A stretch of 64,000 nucleotides of DNA from Apostichopus japonicus (lineage: Eukaryota; Echinodermata; Holothuroidea; Aspidochirotida; Stichopodidae): assembly GCF_037975245.1 (NCBI RefSeq), contig NC_092576.1:11167111-11231110 (forward strand). The letters run 5' to 3'. Numbering within the stretch: the first letter of the stretch is position 1; each line of letters begins with the position of its first letter. The notes beneath the pieces are model-generated. The model saw nothing but the letters and a program-made list of their open reading frames with translations. It searched no databases and was not told where the DNA came from. The position numbers and the translations under genes were made by a program. Below are positions 23,721-35,200 of this stretch, piece after piece.

Positions 23721-25514
23721 ATATATATATGTATCTATAAGGATTTTTTTTTTTAAACAATATATATATTATGTTTGTATCATGGTCAGTTTGTGCACCC
23801 TAGTGCACAGTTAGTACAGTACTGATAGGAACATGAAGATATATGTTGTAAAGATCACACCCACCCAAACCCCCCTCTAATCTATTACAGTATATATACC
23901 TCTTTTACATTACATTTTCATTTCATTTATTTCTTCTATACATGTATGTATAATACATTAGTATAGATTAGTGTAGAATAGTATAAACAGGACACTAGAA
24001 AAAACCAGGGAAAGTTTATCGCGTTTAGTGACCAAATGAAAAAACAAAGAAAGAAAGTGAAAATAATGTAGGAAGTTATACTTCCACCTCCCACTAACAA
24101 AGGCATTGGGTATATGGCATAATATGTTTTCATTGTTTTAATGTTTGTTAGTTTTTTGCCTAGTCGGATAAATATTTTAGCTCCATAATGGTCTGAGTCA
24201 TATTGTTTCCTGACATCAGTAAAGGATAGTTTGTTAGATCTGTACCCATGCTAGTGTAATTATAAGTTTTATGTACCAAGAGCTTAATGTCATGTGACAA
24301 TTTGCAATCTAGTGTATTCTTATAGCGTATTTATTATAATATCCTGGTTTGATATGTTAAGTTCAACAACGTATATAATAATAATAATAATAATAATCAG
24401 CAGTTATTGTTACAACGCTGAAGTGACCAAAAATGTGGGAGAAACCCAAAGGGCTTATGGATTACATCTTAAATATCGGGAGGCTCCAATTTAACATTTT
24501 AACTCAAATTTGTATAACTCAAATTTGTATATAAAAACTAAGTTCCTTAATTTAAGGGATTCATGCTTAAAGATTAATAGAAGTGTCATAACAATTAGTA
24601 CTTTTACCATGATATATGTAATCACAACTTTTAGATAACATATATATGAAATTGTTTAACGTTTAAAAAAAAATAACATGTGACAGTAAATTACTATTCA
24701 GATAAGCTTCATGTGAAATATTTTACCTAAGGTGACCACCTTGATCTCTGTGAAGTAGACATAGTATAATGGCTCCATGTTTTGGCTCATAATTTTTTGC
24801 TCTAAATTTTTTCTTGCTAGTTAATTTCCATTTTTTTCACGTTTCATAATCTTCAAAACGTAGAATCGATTGAGTTTACCTTCAGAACAATGTAGAAAGC
24901 TTCAAACCCCAACTTTTTTAGACCTAGTTCTACTTGAACTAACTTGTTTAAAGGTCATCAGTATTGGCCCCAAAATATGCTAGAAAGTAAAAATAATGGT
25001 CACCCACTCTCCATCTTCAACAACCAAGTTGCTACCACCCCTCAAAGTATTATCCCTCACTAAACGAAATTAAGTATCAAACTGAACACCCAAGAGGGCA
25101 ATCAATGGAGTTGCATATATATCTCATCGCCACCAAACACTGACTATAAATGAACAAATTTATTATTAGCTATTATTCCATCTGGCAATCGGAGGAAATT
25201 ACTATTCGTCATTTCCATTATACCTGTACAGGTTCAATGTCAATTCAATGTTTCCACTTGGATTTATAGCAACTAATTGTTTTAATTCAATTTGACCTTT
25301 CTGGAAGTAAATAGAAGATGCAAAAATCAACAGGAAGGTAATTTTGAATACTTGTAGCAAATTTTAGCAAGCTTACCATTGGGGCCGGTTCTGATGTAGC
25401 CTACTTTAATTCCTACAGTTTTGCAAAACTACTGTAGGTGAGAAAATATCTCCTTGTTATATTATATTGTAGCCTAAATGTCCAGATGTCTCCAGACAAA
25501 CTGTTTTCAAGGTT
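23721..25514. other. Intronic, SINE fragment only
   Basis: AT-rich, with an (AAT)n run at 24376-24399. A segment at 24380-24525 (GTGACCAAAAATGTGGGAGAA to TTTAACATTTTAACTCAAAT) is a diverged partial copy of the element at 44394-44655. No gene is seen. Confidence 0.5.
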
Positions 25515-25932
25515 ATATCTCTATGTTCCGACGTCTCTATGTTCCGACAATACCAAAGAATATTTGGTCTCGTAATTTTTTTCACCAACATTTTTTTCAC
25601 CAACCATTTTTTCGGACCCAATTTTTTTGGACCAACATTTTTTGGGACCAAAATGTTTTTCGACCAACAATTTTTCGGACCAAATTTTTTCGGACCAACA
25701 TGTTTTCGGACAAAATTTTTTTGGACCAAATTTATTTGAGTACAAACAACTAAAAAAATTTGGGTCCGAAAAAATGTTGGTCCGAAAAAATTGGGTCCGA
25801 AAAATTGTTGGTCAAAAAAAATTATGAGTCCAAAAATGATTTGGTATTGGCGGAACATAGAGACATCGGAACATATATAGACGTCCGAACATAGAGACGT
25901 CAAAACATAGAGTCGTCGGAACATAGGGATGT
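25515..25932. mobile_element. Foldback element built from short iterated units
   Basis: The left arm runs from CTCTATGTTCCGACGTCTCT through AATACCAAAGAATATTTGGT to repeated TTTTTTCGGACCAAC units. The right arm, centred near 25745, is the reverse complement: GTTGGTCCGAAAAAA units, then ATGATTTGGTATTGGCGGAA, then several GGAACATAGAGACGTC units. The outer arms are themselves iterations of about 16 bp. Both strands are open across it for over 60 codons, giving mirror-like Phe/Lys-rich peptides, so these ORFs are by-products. No transposase and no clear target duplication are seen. Confidence 0.85.
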
Positions 25933-26440
25933 CACCGTTTTCTATATAGCAGGGAATAATTTAGTATCAAAATTTTGCATAGCAGTTTTGAAGGCTACTG
26001 TATGAGCTTTGTCTTTAAGAAAATGGGTCCTGTGTAGAAAAAAAAAACAAACTGCTATGAATCTTTGCACTTGTATAGTAACCTGTCCATTTTGCATAGC
26101 AACTTGCTATGCCATACTGAATAAGACATTCACTGTATAGTGACCACTAATTACTACCTAAACTGTTGACACCTGAAGAACAACTCCTTCTGTTGTTAAC
26201 CTCTGTAATTATCAGGCTATTATCAACCTTCTTTTATCACTCTCTAACTAACTGCTCAGATCGTCTGCATCATGTTGAGAAGCAAGCCTACTGTATACTC
26301 CTGTGGAAAAATGTGTTAACTTCATTCCTAACGACCTTTAACATAAAGTAAATTAAAGTACCCTCATTCTATTCTTAGACTATCAAGAGTTATTTATCCA
26401 AAGATAATAAAACTCTCTTTTTTTATTTTTCTTTCCTCAG
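25933..26440. other. Intron end before the large exon
   Basis: Intronic sequence ending in a strong acceptor tract, a T/C-rich run closing with CTTTCCTCAG at 26431-26440. Confidence 0.5.
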
Positions 26441-26709
26441 GTCAATCCCAACCCTACAACAAAAAAAGTCTGATGGTAATCTCTTCAGTTTAACTACTAC
26501 ACAAGCTCCTCCACCATCATACAATAGTATTCCTTTGTTAACACTCCCTCCCACGGTTTTCTAATCTCTTCTGGGGCTTGCTTCATTACAATACAGTATA
26601 TACTGCAGGCTGAGAGGATTTTAATTCTTGACTGGGTAAGTGTGACTCATCTGGTAATTCTATTCGTGGAAAGAAGCCTCAAGGTGCTGAGGAAAATATA
26701 TGCGGAAAC
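26441..26709 (+). other. Candidate 5' UTR part of the large exon
   Basis: It follows a good acceptor ending at 26440 and runs into the ATG at 26710. An in-frame TGA at 26629-26631 closes the coding frame upstream, and no ATG precedes 26710 in that frame after the stop. Two donor-like sites (GTAATC at 26476, GTAAGT at 26636) could split it further. If it is not UTR, a weak internal acceptor near 26691 or 26715 would splice the coding frame to an upstream exon. Confidence 0.45.
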
Positions 26710-29640
26710 ATGCAGAGATCTGCCGCCGCTGCTCAGTTGAAAGGCAGAAGTGCAACAGACAACAACAACACTGGCAGTGTGGACAAAGTAGGAGGAGTAG
26801 ACGTTATTGTTAATACAGGACACAGTGAACGTTTAGAGGAATTTTCAGTCCTGAATAAGAAGGCTGGCGTTTGGCGAACTGACGAATACGGCAAAGTCAA
26901 GTTCAGGGAGATAAGTCCTGTTAGGAGACAGAGAATCAGACAAGGAGGGGAACAGTTAGGGGAAGAGAAAACCAAGCTGCCAGCAGGAAAAAAATATCCA
27001 AGTAGCAAAAGATCCAGATCGAATCCGGAAGTGGAGTTTGTTTTTGCCGCTTTGGAGGAGGACAATCAGAGGATAAGAGGCGAGTGGTCGAGAGGAGAGA
27101 AGAGACCGAATCAGAGGAGGAGCGATAAACAGAGGAAGCAGGAATTAGGGCAACCGAAAGAAATTGTCGGAGATCAAAGGAGAAGCACATCGGGATCGAA
27201 GGTCACAAAGTCCGGAAAGACCAGAGTGTTCGACGGTGAAAAGCTCTACCAGCAGGTCCAACAGAAGAGAGCTCAGCTCAACGAACCAGAACACCAAAGA
27301 ACTACTCAGTGGGGGAAACCCAAAAGTGATAGTAGTGGTTACCATAACAACAACCCACAGATAGCCAATCAAGGGGAGGATTTGACTGCATTAATAGCTA
27401 AAGGAAGAGTTGAAGGAGGGAATGGGCACCCCAGGAAGGAAACAAGGTCAGAGAGGTCACCTGTAAGTGATTTGAATCAGTCTGACACAGCTGGTGGTAG
27501 GCATGGGAAGGCAGTAATCAAACAGGATAACAGTACTGGTTTCAATAGTGTAAGGACAGGTACCAATGTCAGTAATACAACAGGCAGTAGTAGTACTAGT
27601 GGTATAGGCAGCGATAATAGAAGCCGGGGTAGTGCAGTCACCGATAGAGTACAATCTCAGGACACACTAGAGGTACTCACCCATCAGAAGGCTGGCATTA
27701 ATCAACGTGGAGTCAACAGTCTCAAGGAACGGCACCGCACACTCGATACAAGCCTCAAGAGAGGACGTCGATTAGCAAGGAAAGACTTCCAGAGACGAGC
27801 GGAAAGGGACAGTAGGTTCCTACCAAAGGAGAGATCACATTCGCCTAGGATCAGAAGGTCGGTTAAAGAAAGGAAATCAGGGGAATTATTAGAAGGCCAC
27901 GTAACATCGGGGAGAATTAGTCCGAAGGAGAGTGGCAGTAGAGGAGAAACAGTTGGAGACCAGAAGAGTGGTCAGCAGGGTGACGTGAATCACCACGACG
28001 ACCCTTCTCGTAGTCATACACCAGACTCTGGCAGACAGGTTGACCGTGATCATTCTAAAGAGAGTCACTCTAAGGTTGAGGTTAGCAGAGAGAACAAAGG
28101 AAACTTGGACGGTGTAGGAGAGGAGGTAAGAATTCTAGAAGCTGGTGAGAGAAGGAAACATGATCCTGGGTTTATACAAAGGACCAGACCGTCATCGATA
28201 ACTAGCCAGAACGGATCGGATTTTAAGAGAGAGCCAGCCAGACCGGAGACCAAACCGAGGTTTAACATTCCAATAATCAGAACTCCACAGTCTTCAGAGA
28301 CTGCGAAAGATAATACTTCATCTCAGGAAACTCGTAACTTGGAAAATTCCAAAACAAGAGGGAATGAAGGTAACGGACACCACGGTAAAGAAGTACTTGA
28401 TAATGGAACTGAATTGAAGGAATCGTATATAAGACATCAGAGTGGATCATATGTGAATAGACTTAAATCGGGAGAAGGTCACGGGAAGAACGCTCTGAGT
28501 GCAATTCCGGAAGGAGAGAAGAGTAATAACAGCACGCCGGGTCTACGAGTCAAGACCCAACCGAGATTCCAGAAGAATCGACAGGGTGGGAAGAGGGAAG
28601 GAGGATCGTCTCCGGTTCCCTCTCGTGCCTTACATAGGCAGCAGCATTACCGCAGGGCGACAGGGAGACAACAGGACAGGGAACAGGGGAACAGCACAGG
28701 GGAACAGCACGACCTAGAGAAGGGTAACAGATGGGTAGCGAAAGTGAACAATTTCAAAGAGCAGAAAAAGAGTTCAACATTAGATAGAGAGAGAAGGGTA
28801 TCGCCAGAATATAATCCAGAGAGAAACACATTCGGTCTCCCTAGGAGAGCCGTTAGCTGTTCTTCTTTGTTGGAATCTCAGAATACTTCGTCCGAGCGAG
28901 GAGGTGTAAGAGGAGGATCGACTAGTCCGTCGTCCAGTAAGGGCGGCTTTGAGAGCGAATCGGAAACTAGCCGTCTGTACGATAAACCGAACCAGCCTAA
29001 GATATATAAGTACCATCAAAAGACAAATTTGAAACTGCAAAAGAAATTCAGCCAGAGCCAGACGAATTTGTCCAAACTAGGATCGTCCAGTCCGAACAAG
29101 GAGAGTTCTTTCTTCCGTAAACTCGGATCCCAGTTGGACTTGAGGATATTGAAAGTTTTGAGTCCAAGGAAAGGGAGCAAGTCCAAAGCGGAAACGAGTA
29201 CAATTTCCACCGATTCGTCGACGGAGGTTTCGAGCGACCACAGACCGCAGATAAGGTCACCCAGATACCAACCTCCCTCGCCATCGAGTTCCCCGACCAG
29301 ACCAGAGCGATCTCAAATCGACGAGTCGATCGCTCCATCGCAAGATCCAAATACCTCGACAGATTCATCCGAGATGTATCGGAGGGTCACTACAAGCTAC
29401 CATAGAGAGTTCGACGATGTCCGACTCAGGCGGTCATTTGACCTGGGTCGCGACCTTCCAGATCGTCCTCAGAGCGCCATGTTTTTTTCCCAAGGAGATC
29501 TTCCCGATTTTCTGGACGGAGCGGGGGAAACCCACTTTCGACCGAGGAGCGAGTCCGACGTGGACATTTCTAAATTGGCAACTATAAACAGAAGCCGCAG
29601 CGGTGATCGGATCGTCAAAATGGAGAGGTCGTCGAGTCCG
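26710..29640 (+). CDS. Large exon of a disordered, coiled-coil-tailed protein (977 codons)
   Basis: A single open exon of 977 codons from ATG 26710 to a GTAAGA donor at 29641, ending in phase 0. The translation is hydrophilic, rich in Arg, Ser, Lys, Glu, Gln, Gly and Asn, with no signal peptide and no globular domain that I recognise, so it is probably disordered. Visible segments: YGKVKFREISPVRRQR near residue 60; many RxxS and SP sites; FSQSQTNLSKL near 780; a less polar stretch SFFRKLGSQLDLRILKVLSP near 803-822; SFDLGRDLPDRPQSAMFF near 909; RPRSESDVDISKL near 945. Codon use and CpG content differ sharply from the flanking introns, and overlapping frames are shorter. Context suggests the N-terminal head of a scaffold or junction/cytoskeletal protein that continues in the downstream exons. 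The function is not established. Reading past the donor gives a 39-residue hydrophobic tail. Confidence 0.85.
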
Positions 29641-31840
29641 GTAAGACATCAAATTTTGTGCATTTTGTGTTTTTGTTTGTTGTTAGTTTGTTTATGGCTG
29701 TTTGTTTGTATCGTCGTTTTTTTTTTTTTGAAGATCTATGGGATGGGAAGAAATGTGTAGGCTTAATAAACCATGGATTGAATATATGAGGGGGAAAGAT
29801 GAAAATGAAAAATTCAAATTTATTTGATGTCTAGACATGGGTCAGAGTCTATATCTTTCCATTGTCAAATTCATTCATTTGATAACAAAATTAAAATGAA
29901 AAGTATCCAGTTCTGGTTCCAGCTGGATCTACAGACAAAATATCGCTGCAGGATTTCCCCCACCCCCTTCATCCCCACCAATATCTGCCCCATAATTATC
30001 TGTTAAAAAGATGTTGATCTTATTAAGTTAAATTTGTGGTCATAATTGAGTTGAGTAACATTTTCCAAGAAATATTAACTATCAATGTAAACAATTAAAT
30101 TTATATCTAAATTTCCTCCTTTTAACTACATTGCATATTTTTTCACAAGTTGTGATATGAGAAATGAACTATTCTTCAGATTTATTATTGTTTTCTCTGA
30201 TTCAGAAATATCGTGAAATTCTTGTTAACAAAAATCCAAATATGACATGTTTCGAAAGTCAGTAACTTTCAATCTTCAGGTTACAAACTAATAATGAACG
30301 AGTATAGGTAACATATGGCTAGTAGCAATAACACAAGCCATAATATTTGTTCAAAATGAGATCACTGGAATGTGTAAACTACAGTATTGCACACAATAAT
30401 GGATAAGTTTGACCACAAATATAATTACCTGTTTGCAGCACAAAGTTTGCCATAGGTATTAAATTAATGATGTTACTTATGAGTGTGCATTTAGAAAGGC
30501 GTTGAACAATGAAGAAAATTGACATACAGATATTACAGAATGTTTTCACTGGAAGATTAAACTGTGGCACTGTACTTAATGATAAACCCAATTGTTTCAT
30601 TCTTTTACAAAAGAGGAAAAAAATTTTTTAAAAATATATAAATAATAAAAAATTAATAAATAAATTTGCAATTTTTTTTTCCTTTTTTTCTTAAACTTTC
30701 TTTATCATTTGATAAAATCGGCTGAACAGGTTTTCCTTAGAAATTATTCCAAACAAAATTATCCTTTGTTTTTATGTCCTCATTCGATAGATTTGTATTC
30801 TCATTAGTCTACTTAAGACCCACCCATCTTTTCACTTGTTCTTTTGTAAATTAATCTGCTTTCTTTGTAAAGCGCCTTGAGCAGTGACTTTTTTCTACTG
30901 ATTTGGCGCTATATAAGTCTCATAATTTATTATTATTATGATTATTATTATATACTTCCTATAAATTTTTTGTGTATGTACATTAAGACACAGTCACTTA
31001 CCAGTTCATAGTGTTTTCATACAGTGTGAAGCCTCTATATGCCTGTCTAAGCATGGCTTCCTACAGGTAATATCTACATTCAAACTGAAGGCAGGCAGAC
31101 TCCCATATTATGTATATAATACCTGCTTTCTCACCCTGTTTTATATGCTGTACAGTCATTGTACACCCCCTCAGTATTGACGCATTCAAAACCGAATTAT
31201 TCATGTGACGATACAATTACAGTGTAAGCACCTCCGTGCTGCTGGGAATGCCTTTATTATTAACTAGAGGATATTCCATGTGGGGGCGCTAATTCTCGTG
31301 CAGGAAAATTACCGTCAAGACCGTAAGGAGGGAAATTTCCTGGTTAGTTAACCAGGCTTGGATGATTGTGTGTCATGTGCCTGAGATAGTTAGCGATCGC
31401 CCTGTACAGAGACTAATTGCAACGATTGGATGGGGGTGTCCTTGATTGTCAAATTAAATCAATATCTAAGTAAATTGTAGAAAATGGAAAGAAAATTGCA
31501 AACTGTCATAACAAATTACTCATTTCTCAAGACTTGAGGTATATAATGGGATTTGGCCTCTCATGTACTTGGTAAAGATACTTAACGTATGTATGACTGG
31601 ATCTGAATATTATTTTGCCAGCTTTGTCAGTTGGGATGTGTGGCTGACCATAAAATTCTGACGAAAAACAAAACAAAATATAAAACCTAAAGGAACAAAT
31701 GTGGAAAACTGACAGGTGAAATTATAAACAAACCTGAAAATAGAAGAAGAAGAAGACTGAATTATAGTACATATCTACTGTATATTTCAAGCAGTTTCTG
31801 TTTTCATTGAATGGTATAAAACATGCATATAATTTTGATT
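29641..31840. other. Intron, part 1
   Basis: The GTAAGA donor opens an intron of about 10.2 kb. A SINE/LINE-type 3' tail (AAGCGCCTTGAGCAGTGACT ... GGCGCTATATAAGTCTCATA, then ATT repeats) lies at 30866-30952. No exon with good splice sites was found, though a small one could be missed. Confidence 0.55.
30866..30952 (+). mobile_element. Retroposon 3' tail fragment
   Basis: TTTGTAAAGCGCCTTGAGCA and TGGCGCTATATAAGTCTCAT followed by (ATT)n is the classic 3' end of LINE-mobilised SINEs. No tRNA-like head is detectable upstream, so this is a truncated copy. Confidence 0.65.
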
Positions 31841-32658
31841 GGCTGCAATTTACATAAAATATCTGAATAACAATGAAATTCTACAGAGGATGAATGTATG
31901 GTTGGACCGTGGTACGACTTGATGTGAATATTATTTATGAAATTACATGAGATTGTACAGTATTTAGCCCCTAACTGGTACTGGCTGCAATTTACATAAA
32001 ATATCTGAATACCCATGAAATTCTACAGAGGATGAATGTATGGTTGGACCATGGGACGACTTGATGTGAATATTATTATGAAATTAAATGAGGTTGTACA
32101 GTATTTGGCCCCTAACTGGTACTGGCTGCAATTTACATAAAATATCTGAATAACAATGAAATTCTACAAAGGATGAATGTATGGTTGGACCGTGGTATGA
32201 CTTGATGTGAATATTATTTATGAAATTAAATGAGGTTGTACAGTATTTGGCCCCTAACTGGTACTGGCTGCAATTTACATAAAATATCTGAATAACCATG
32301 AAATTCTACAGAGGATGAATGTTTGGTTGGACCGTGGGACGACTTGATGTGAATATTATTTATGAAATTAAATGAGATTGTACAGTATTTGGCCCCTAAC
32401 TGGTACTGGCTGCAATTTACATAAAATATCTGAATAACCATGAATGTATTGCTGGACTGTGGTACGACTTGATGGGAATATTATTTATGAAATTAAATGA
32501 GATTGTACAGTATTTGGCCCCTAACTGGTACTGGCTGCAATTTACATAAAATATCTGAATAACCATGAATGTATGGTTAGACCGTGGTACGACTTGATGT
32601 GAATATTATTTTTGAAATTAAATGAGATTGTACAGTATTTGGCCCCTTACTGAATGTT
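31841..32658. repeat. 142-bp satellite-like tandem array, six copies
   Basis: Units start with GGCTGCAATTTACATAAAAT at 31841, 31983, 32124, 32266, 32408 and 32533, with spacings of 142, 141, 142, 142 and 125 bp. The fifth and sixth units share a deletion of about 17 bp (ATTCTACAGAGGATGAA region). Divergence between units is only a few percent, so homogenisation is recent. Repeating 71-codon minus-strand frames are by-products of the period. Confidence 0.95.
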
Positions 32659-32659
32659 A

Positions 32660-32705
32660 AACCAGGGAGCTGCTACTCTAACGTTAGAGTAGCAGCTCCC
32701 TGGTT
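32660..32705. repeat. Perfect 46-bp palindrome
   Basis: AACCAGGGAGCTGCTACTCT leads to a central TAACGTTA and the exact reverse complement. The arms are 23 bp with no spacer. It abuts the end of the 142-bp array. A single arm (GTTAGAGTAGCAGCTCCCTG plus GT) recurs at 33048-33069. Confidence 0.95.
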
Positions 32706-34093
32706 AAACGTACTGGCACGCATATATAAGGAAAACTTGGGTGCTACACTTACAGCACTTGTGACAAGTCTCTGGACAATGGTATTGGTCTGTACAAGAA
32801 GTATTTGCATATCCTTGGAAACCCTATACTGTGTTATAAATGAGAAGATATCGTACATTGTGGCTTGATAGTGCTGTTAGAACACAGAATGGTGGTAGAA
32901 AAATTTACAAAAATGTCATGCTGAGCTAGATCAATAACAGCCTGAAGAAATAACCATAGCACAATGACCTATGGTTGACCTGTTGGCAGGGAAAGGGCTG
33001 TACACTCAAATAAGGCAGTACATGAGATGGTATAATGTGTGACCAGGGTTAGAGTAGCAGCTCCCTGGTGTGACCAGGAAGAGAAAAGTGAACCTACAGG
33101 TACATGTTGTTATGACCGTGAACAGGAGGGGAGCTGGAGGAGTTAGGGTGGGGATGAGGCAGGGGAAGAGGGTGAAGACTGAGGGAGGGGTTGATAATAG
33201 CTGCCTCAGAGTTTAAAAATGAGTAAAATGTTTTAATTCACATTGGCCCATATTTTTCACACTTGCATGATCCCATTCCAGTCTTCCCCTTGTCTACACT
33301 TCCTCCTGCTCCTCCCCCCCTCCTTTTCCACTGTCCAGTTAAGCCTCTACCAAATTTGAATAATTGACCATTTTTTGGATTATGGGTAGGGAGTGATGAA
33401 AACTGTTAAAATCTTACAATTACCTTTCACTGAAAGTCTGAAACCCTTTTTTTCTGTCACTTATTACAATTATATATATATAGATAAGAACTTGAGAACT
33501 TGTCCAAAGGTTGTTTTACATCAGAATCGGAAGTGCAGCAGATCTCCATTGGGTGAACTATCAGGCAAGGATCACAAAGATCATACTTTTGAAAATTTGT
33601 TGGGATTATGAGTTGAACCGTAAAAAAAAATTAAAAAAAAAAAATTGGAAAATAAGCTACATTAGAGCAACTTATTTAAACTTGATATGTCCTCATTGTA
33701 AAATGACGCATAATTTAATAGCCCGTTCATTTTGAATTCATTTGTCTCACTTCCTGTTTCATACAAAGTTTCCCAATTATTTTCATGTTAATAGCACTAT
33801 TAATAATTGTATTCCCTGAACTTATAAATATTTAACCTGATCTTGGCAGAACTTGTCGCAACGTTTTTGTTTTGTTTCTCGCCTTCTCTCTTTTAAGCAA
33901 ACAAAGTTTGAAATGAAGTGTTACCGACATTGAATAAGGAAGTAATTTAAGAAAAATTCAATAGCTGACTGGATCCATACATATGTGTTCATAGAATAAA
34001 GTTCCCACGTTAAATCGTACTGTATCTTGATAATCAAGAATTCTTATCCACACTTTTGCTGTAGATATATAGCAAGCCTAGCAAGGATATACA

Positions 34094-34094
<1 letters not shown>
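32706..34094. other. Intronic, no gene seen
   Basis: A purine-rich tract at 33124-33195 and a C/T-rich one at 33282-33330. The short frames have no gene-like features. Confidence 0.45.
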
Positions 34095-34170
<76 letters not shown>

Positions 34171-34175
34171 TATAA
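34095..34175. repeat. (TA)n microsatellite
   Basis: About 35 uninterrupted TA units, then a CATATATATAA interruption. Confidence 0.97.
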
Positions 34176-34835
34176 TTGAAAACAAAATATATTATATATT
34201 TTTATTTCATTTATTACTTTTTTTTTCTGATGTCATGCTGCTTTAAATGCAATATGTATGATTATATATATTTATTTTTAATTTTCCTACAGAGTGGTTT
34301 AAGGTTTAATTTTCCTACAGAGAGTGGTTTCAAGTTTAGTGAGAGGCAAACTGAACCAAAACAGTCATTATTGATCTATGTGATAGAGATAACAATCATA
34401 AACAACTTCCTCAACTAGCAAAAAAAAAAAAGCAATCTTTATCTATTTGGCAGATATCTTACAGATTTGTCTTTCTTTCACAGTACACATATCACCTAAC
34501 CAAATACTGTACATATGGTTTCATTTTTTCCCCTGTTTTTCTTTTTTACAATTTTGTTATGATTATTCTGTTTTGTTGCTGTAAGCGACTTACGTTTTAC
34601 ACATGCTGAATTTAAATATCGAACATTGGTTTCCTGGTTGTCGGCAACTGTTCTACCCTGAAGATATTGAAAAGAGAAAAGGAAAGTAAAAAGTTTCAGA
34701 TCATAGTACTAGCACTTTATAATCGCTTAAAACCTAGATATTCTACAAAATGACAGCTACCAGACTATAGTAATATTCGTTTCTCAAATTCTCATGCATA
34801 TACATGACGGCCTACGCGGTAATGGTTTGCACGAT

Positions 34836-35200
34836 TGAGGAGGGCGCTCATCCGTTGAATTTTATTGGTGCCTCAATGTACACAGAGTTATAAGATACAT
34901 ATATGCCTCAAGTATATGTCCGTTGCGAGGACGCTGGTCTGTTGAATTTTTATCGGTGCCTCAAATTGTTCACAGAGTTACATGCCTCGAGTATATGTCC
35001 GTTGCGAGGGCGCTGGTCTGTTGAATTTTATCGGTGCCTCAATGAACACAGAGTTATAAATGGCTCGATTAAATGTCCGTTGCGTGGGTTTTTCCGGTGC
35101 CTCAATGTACACAGAGTTATACATGCCTAGAGTATATGTCCGTTGCGAGGGAGCCAGTCCACTGAATTATGCATGCCTCGAGGATCTGTCCGTTACATCC
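34836..35200. repeat. Tandem repeat, about 75-90-bp period, five diverged copies
   Basis: Each unit carries TGCCTCAATGTACACAGAGT, then a TATGCCTCGAGTATATGTCC / GTTGCGAGGGCGCTGGTC core and TTGAATTTTATCGG. Unit lengths vary by internal deletions. CpG content is higher than in the neighbouring intron. Confidence 0.85.

Noticed and set aside
25457-25924. 155-codon minus-strand ORF and several 66-91-codon plus ORFs
   Set aside because: They are by-products of a foldback element made of short iterated units. Both strands read similar Phe/Lys repeats.
26733-29652. Many antisense and out-of-frame ORFs (60-110 codons) across the large exon
   Set aside because: They are shadows of the 977-codon frame, shorter and without independent features.
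31804-32441. Repeated 70-71-codon minus-strand ORFs with the same peptide
   Set aside because: They recur with the 142-bp array. The period, not selection, explains them.
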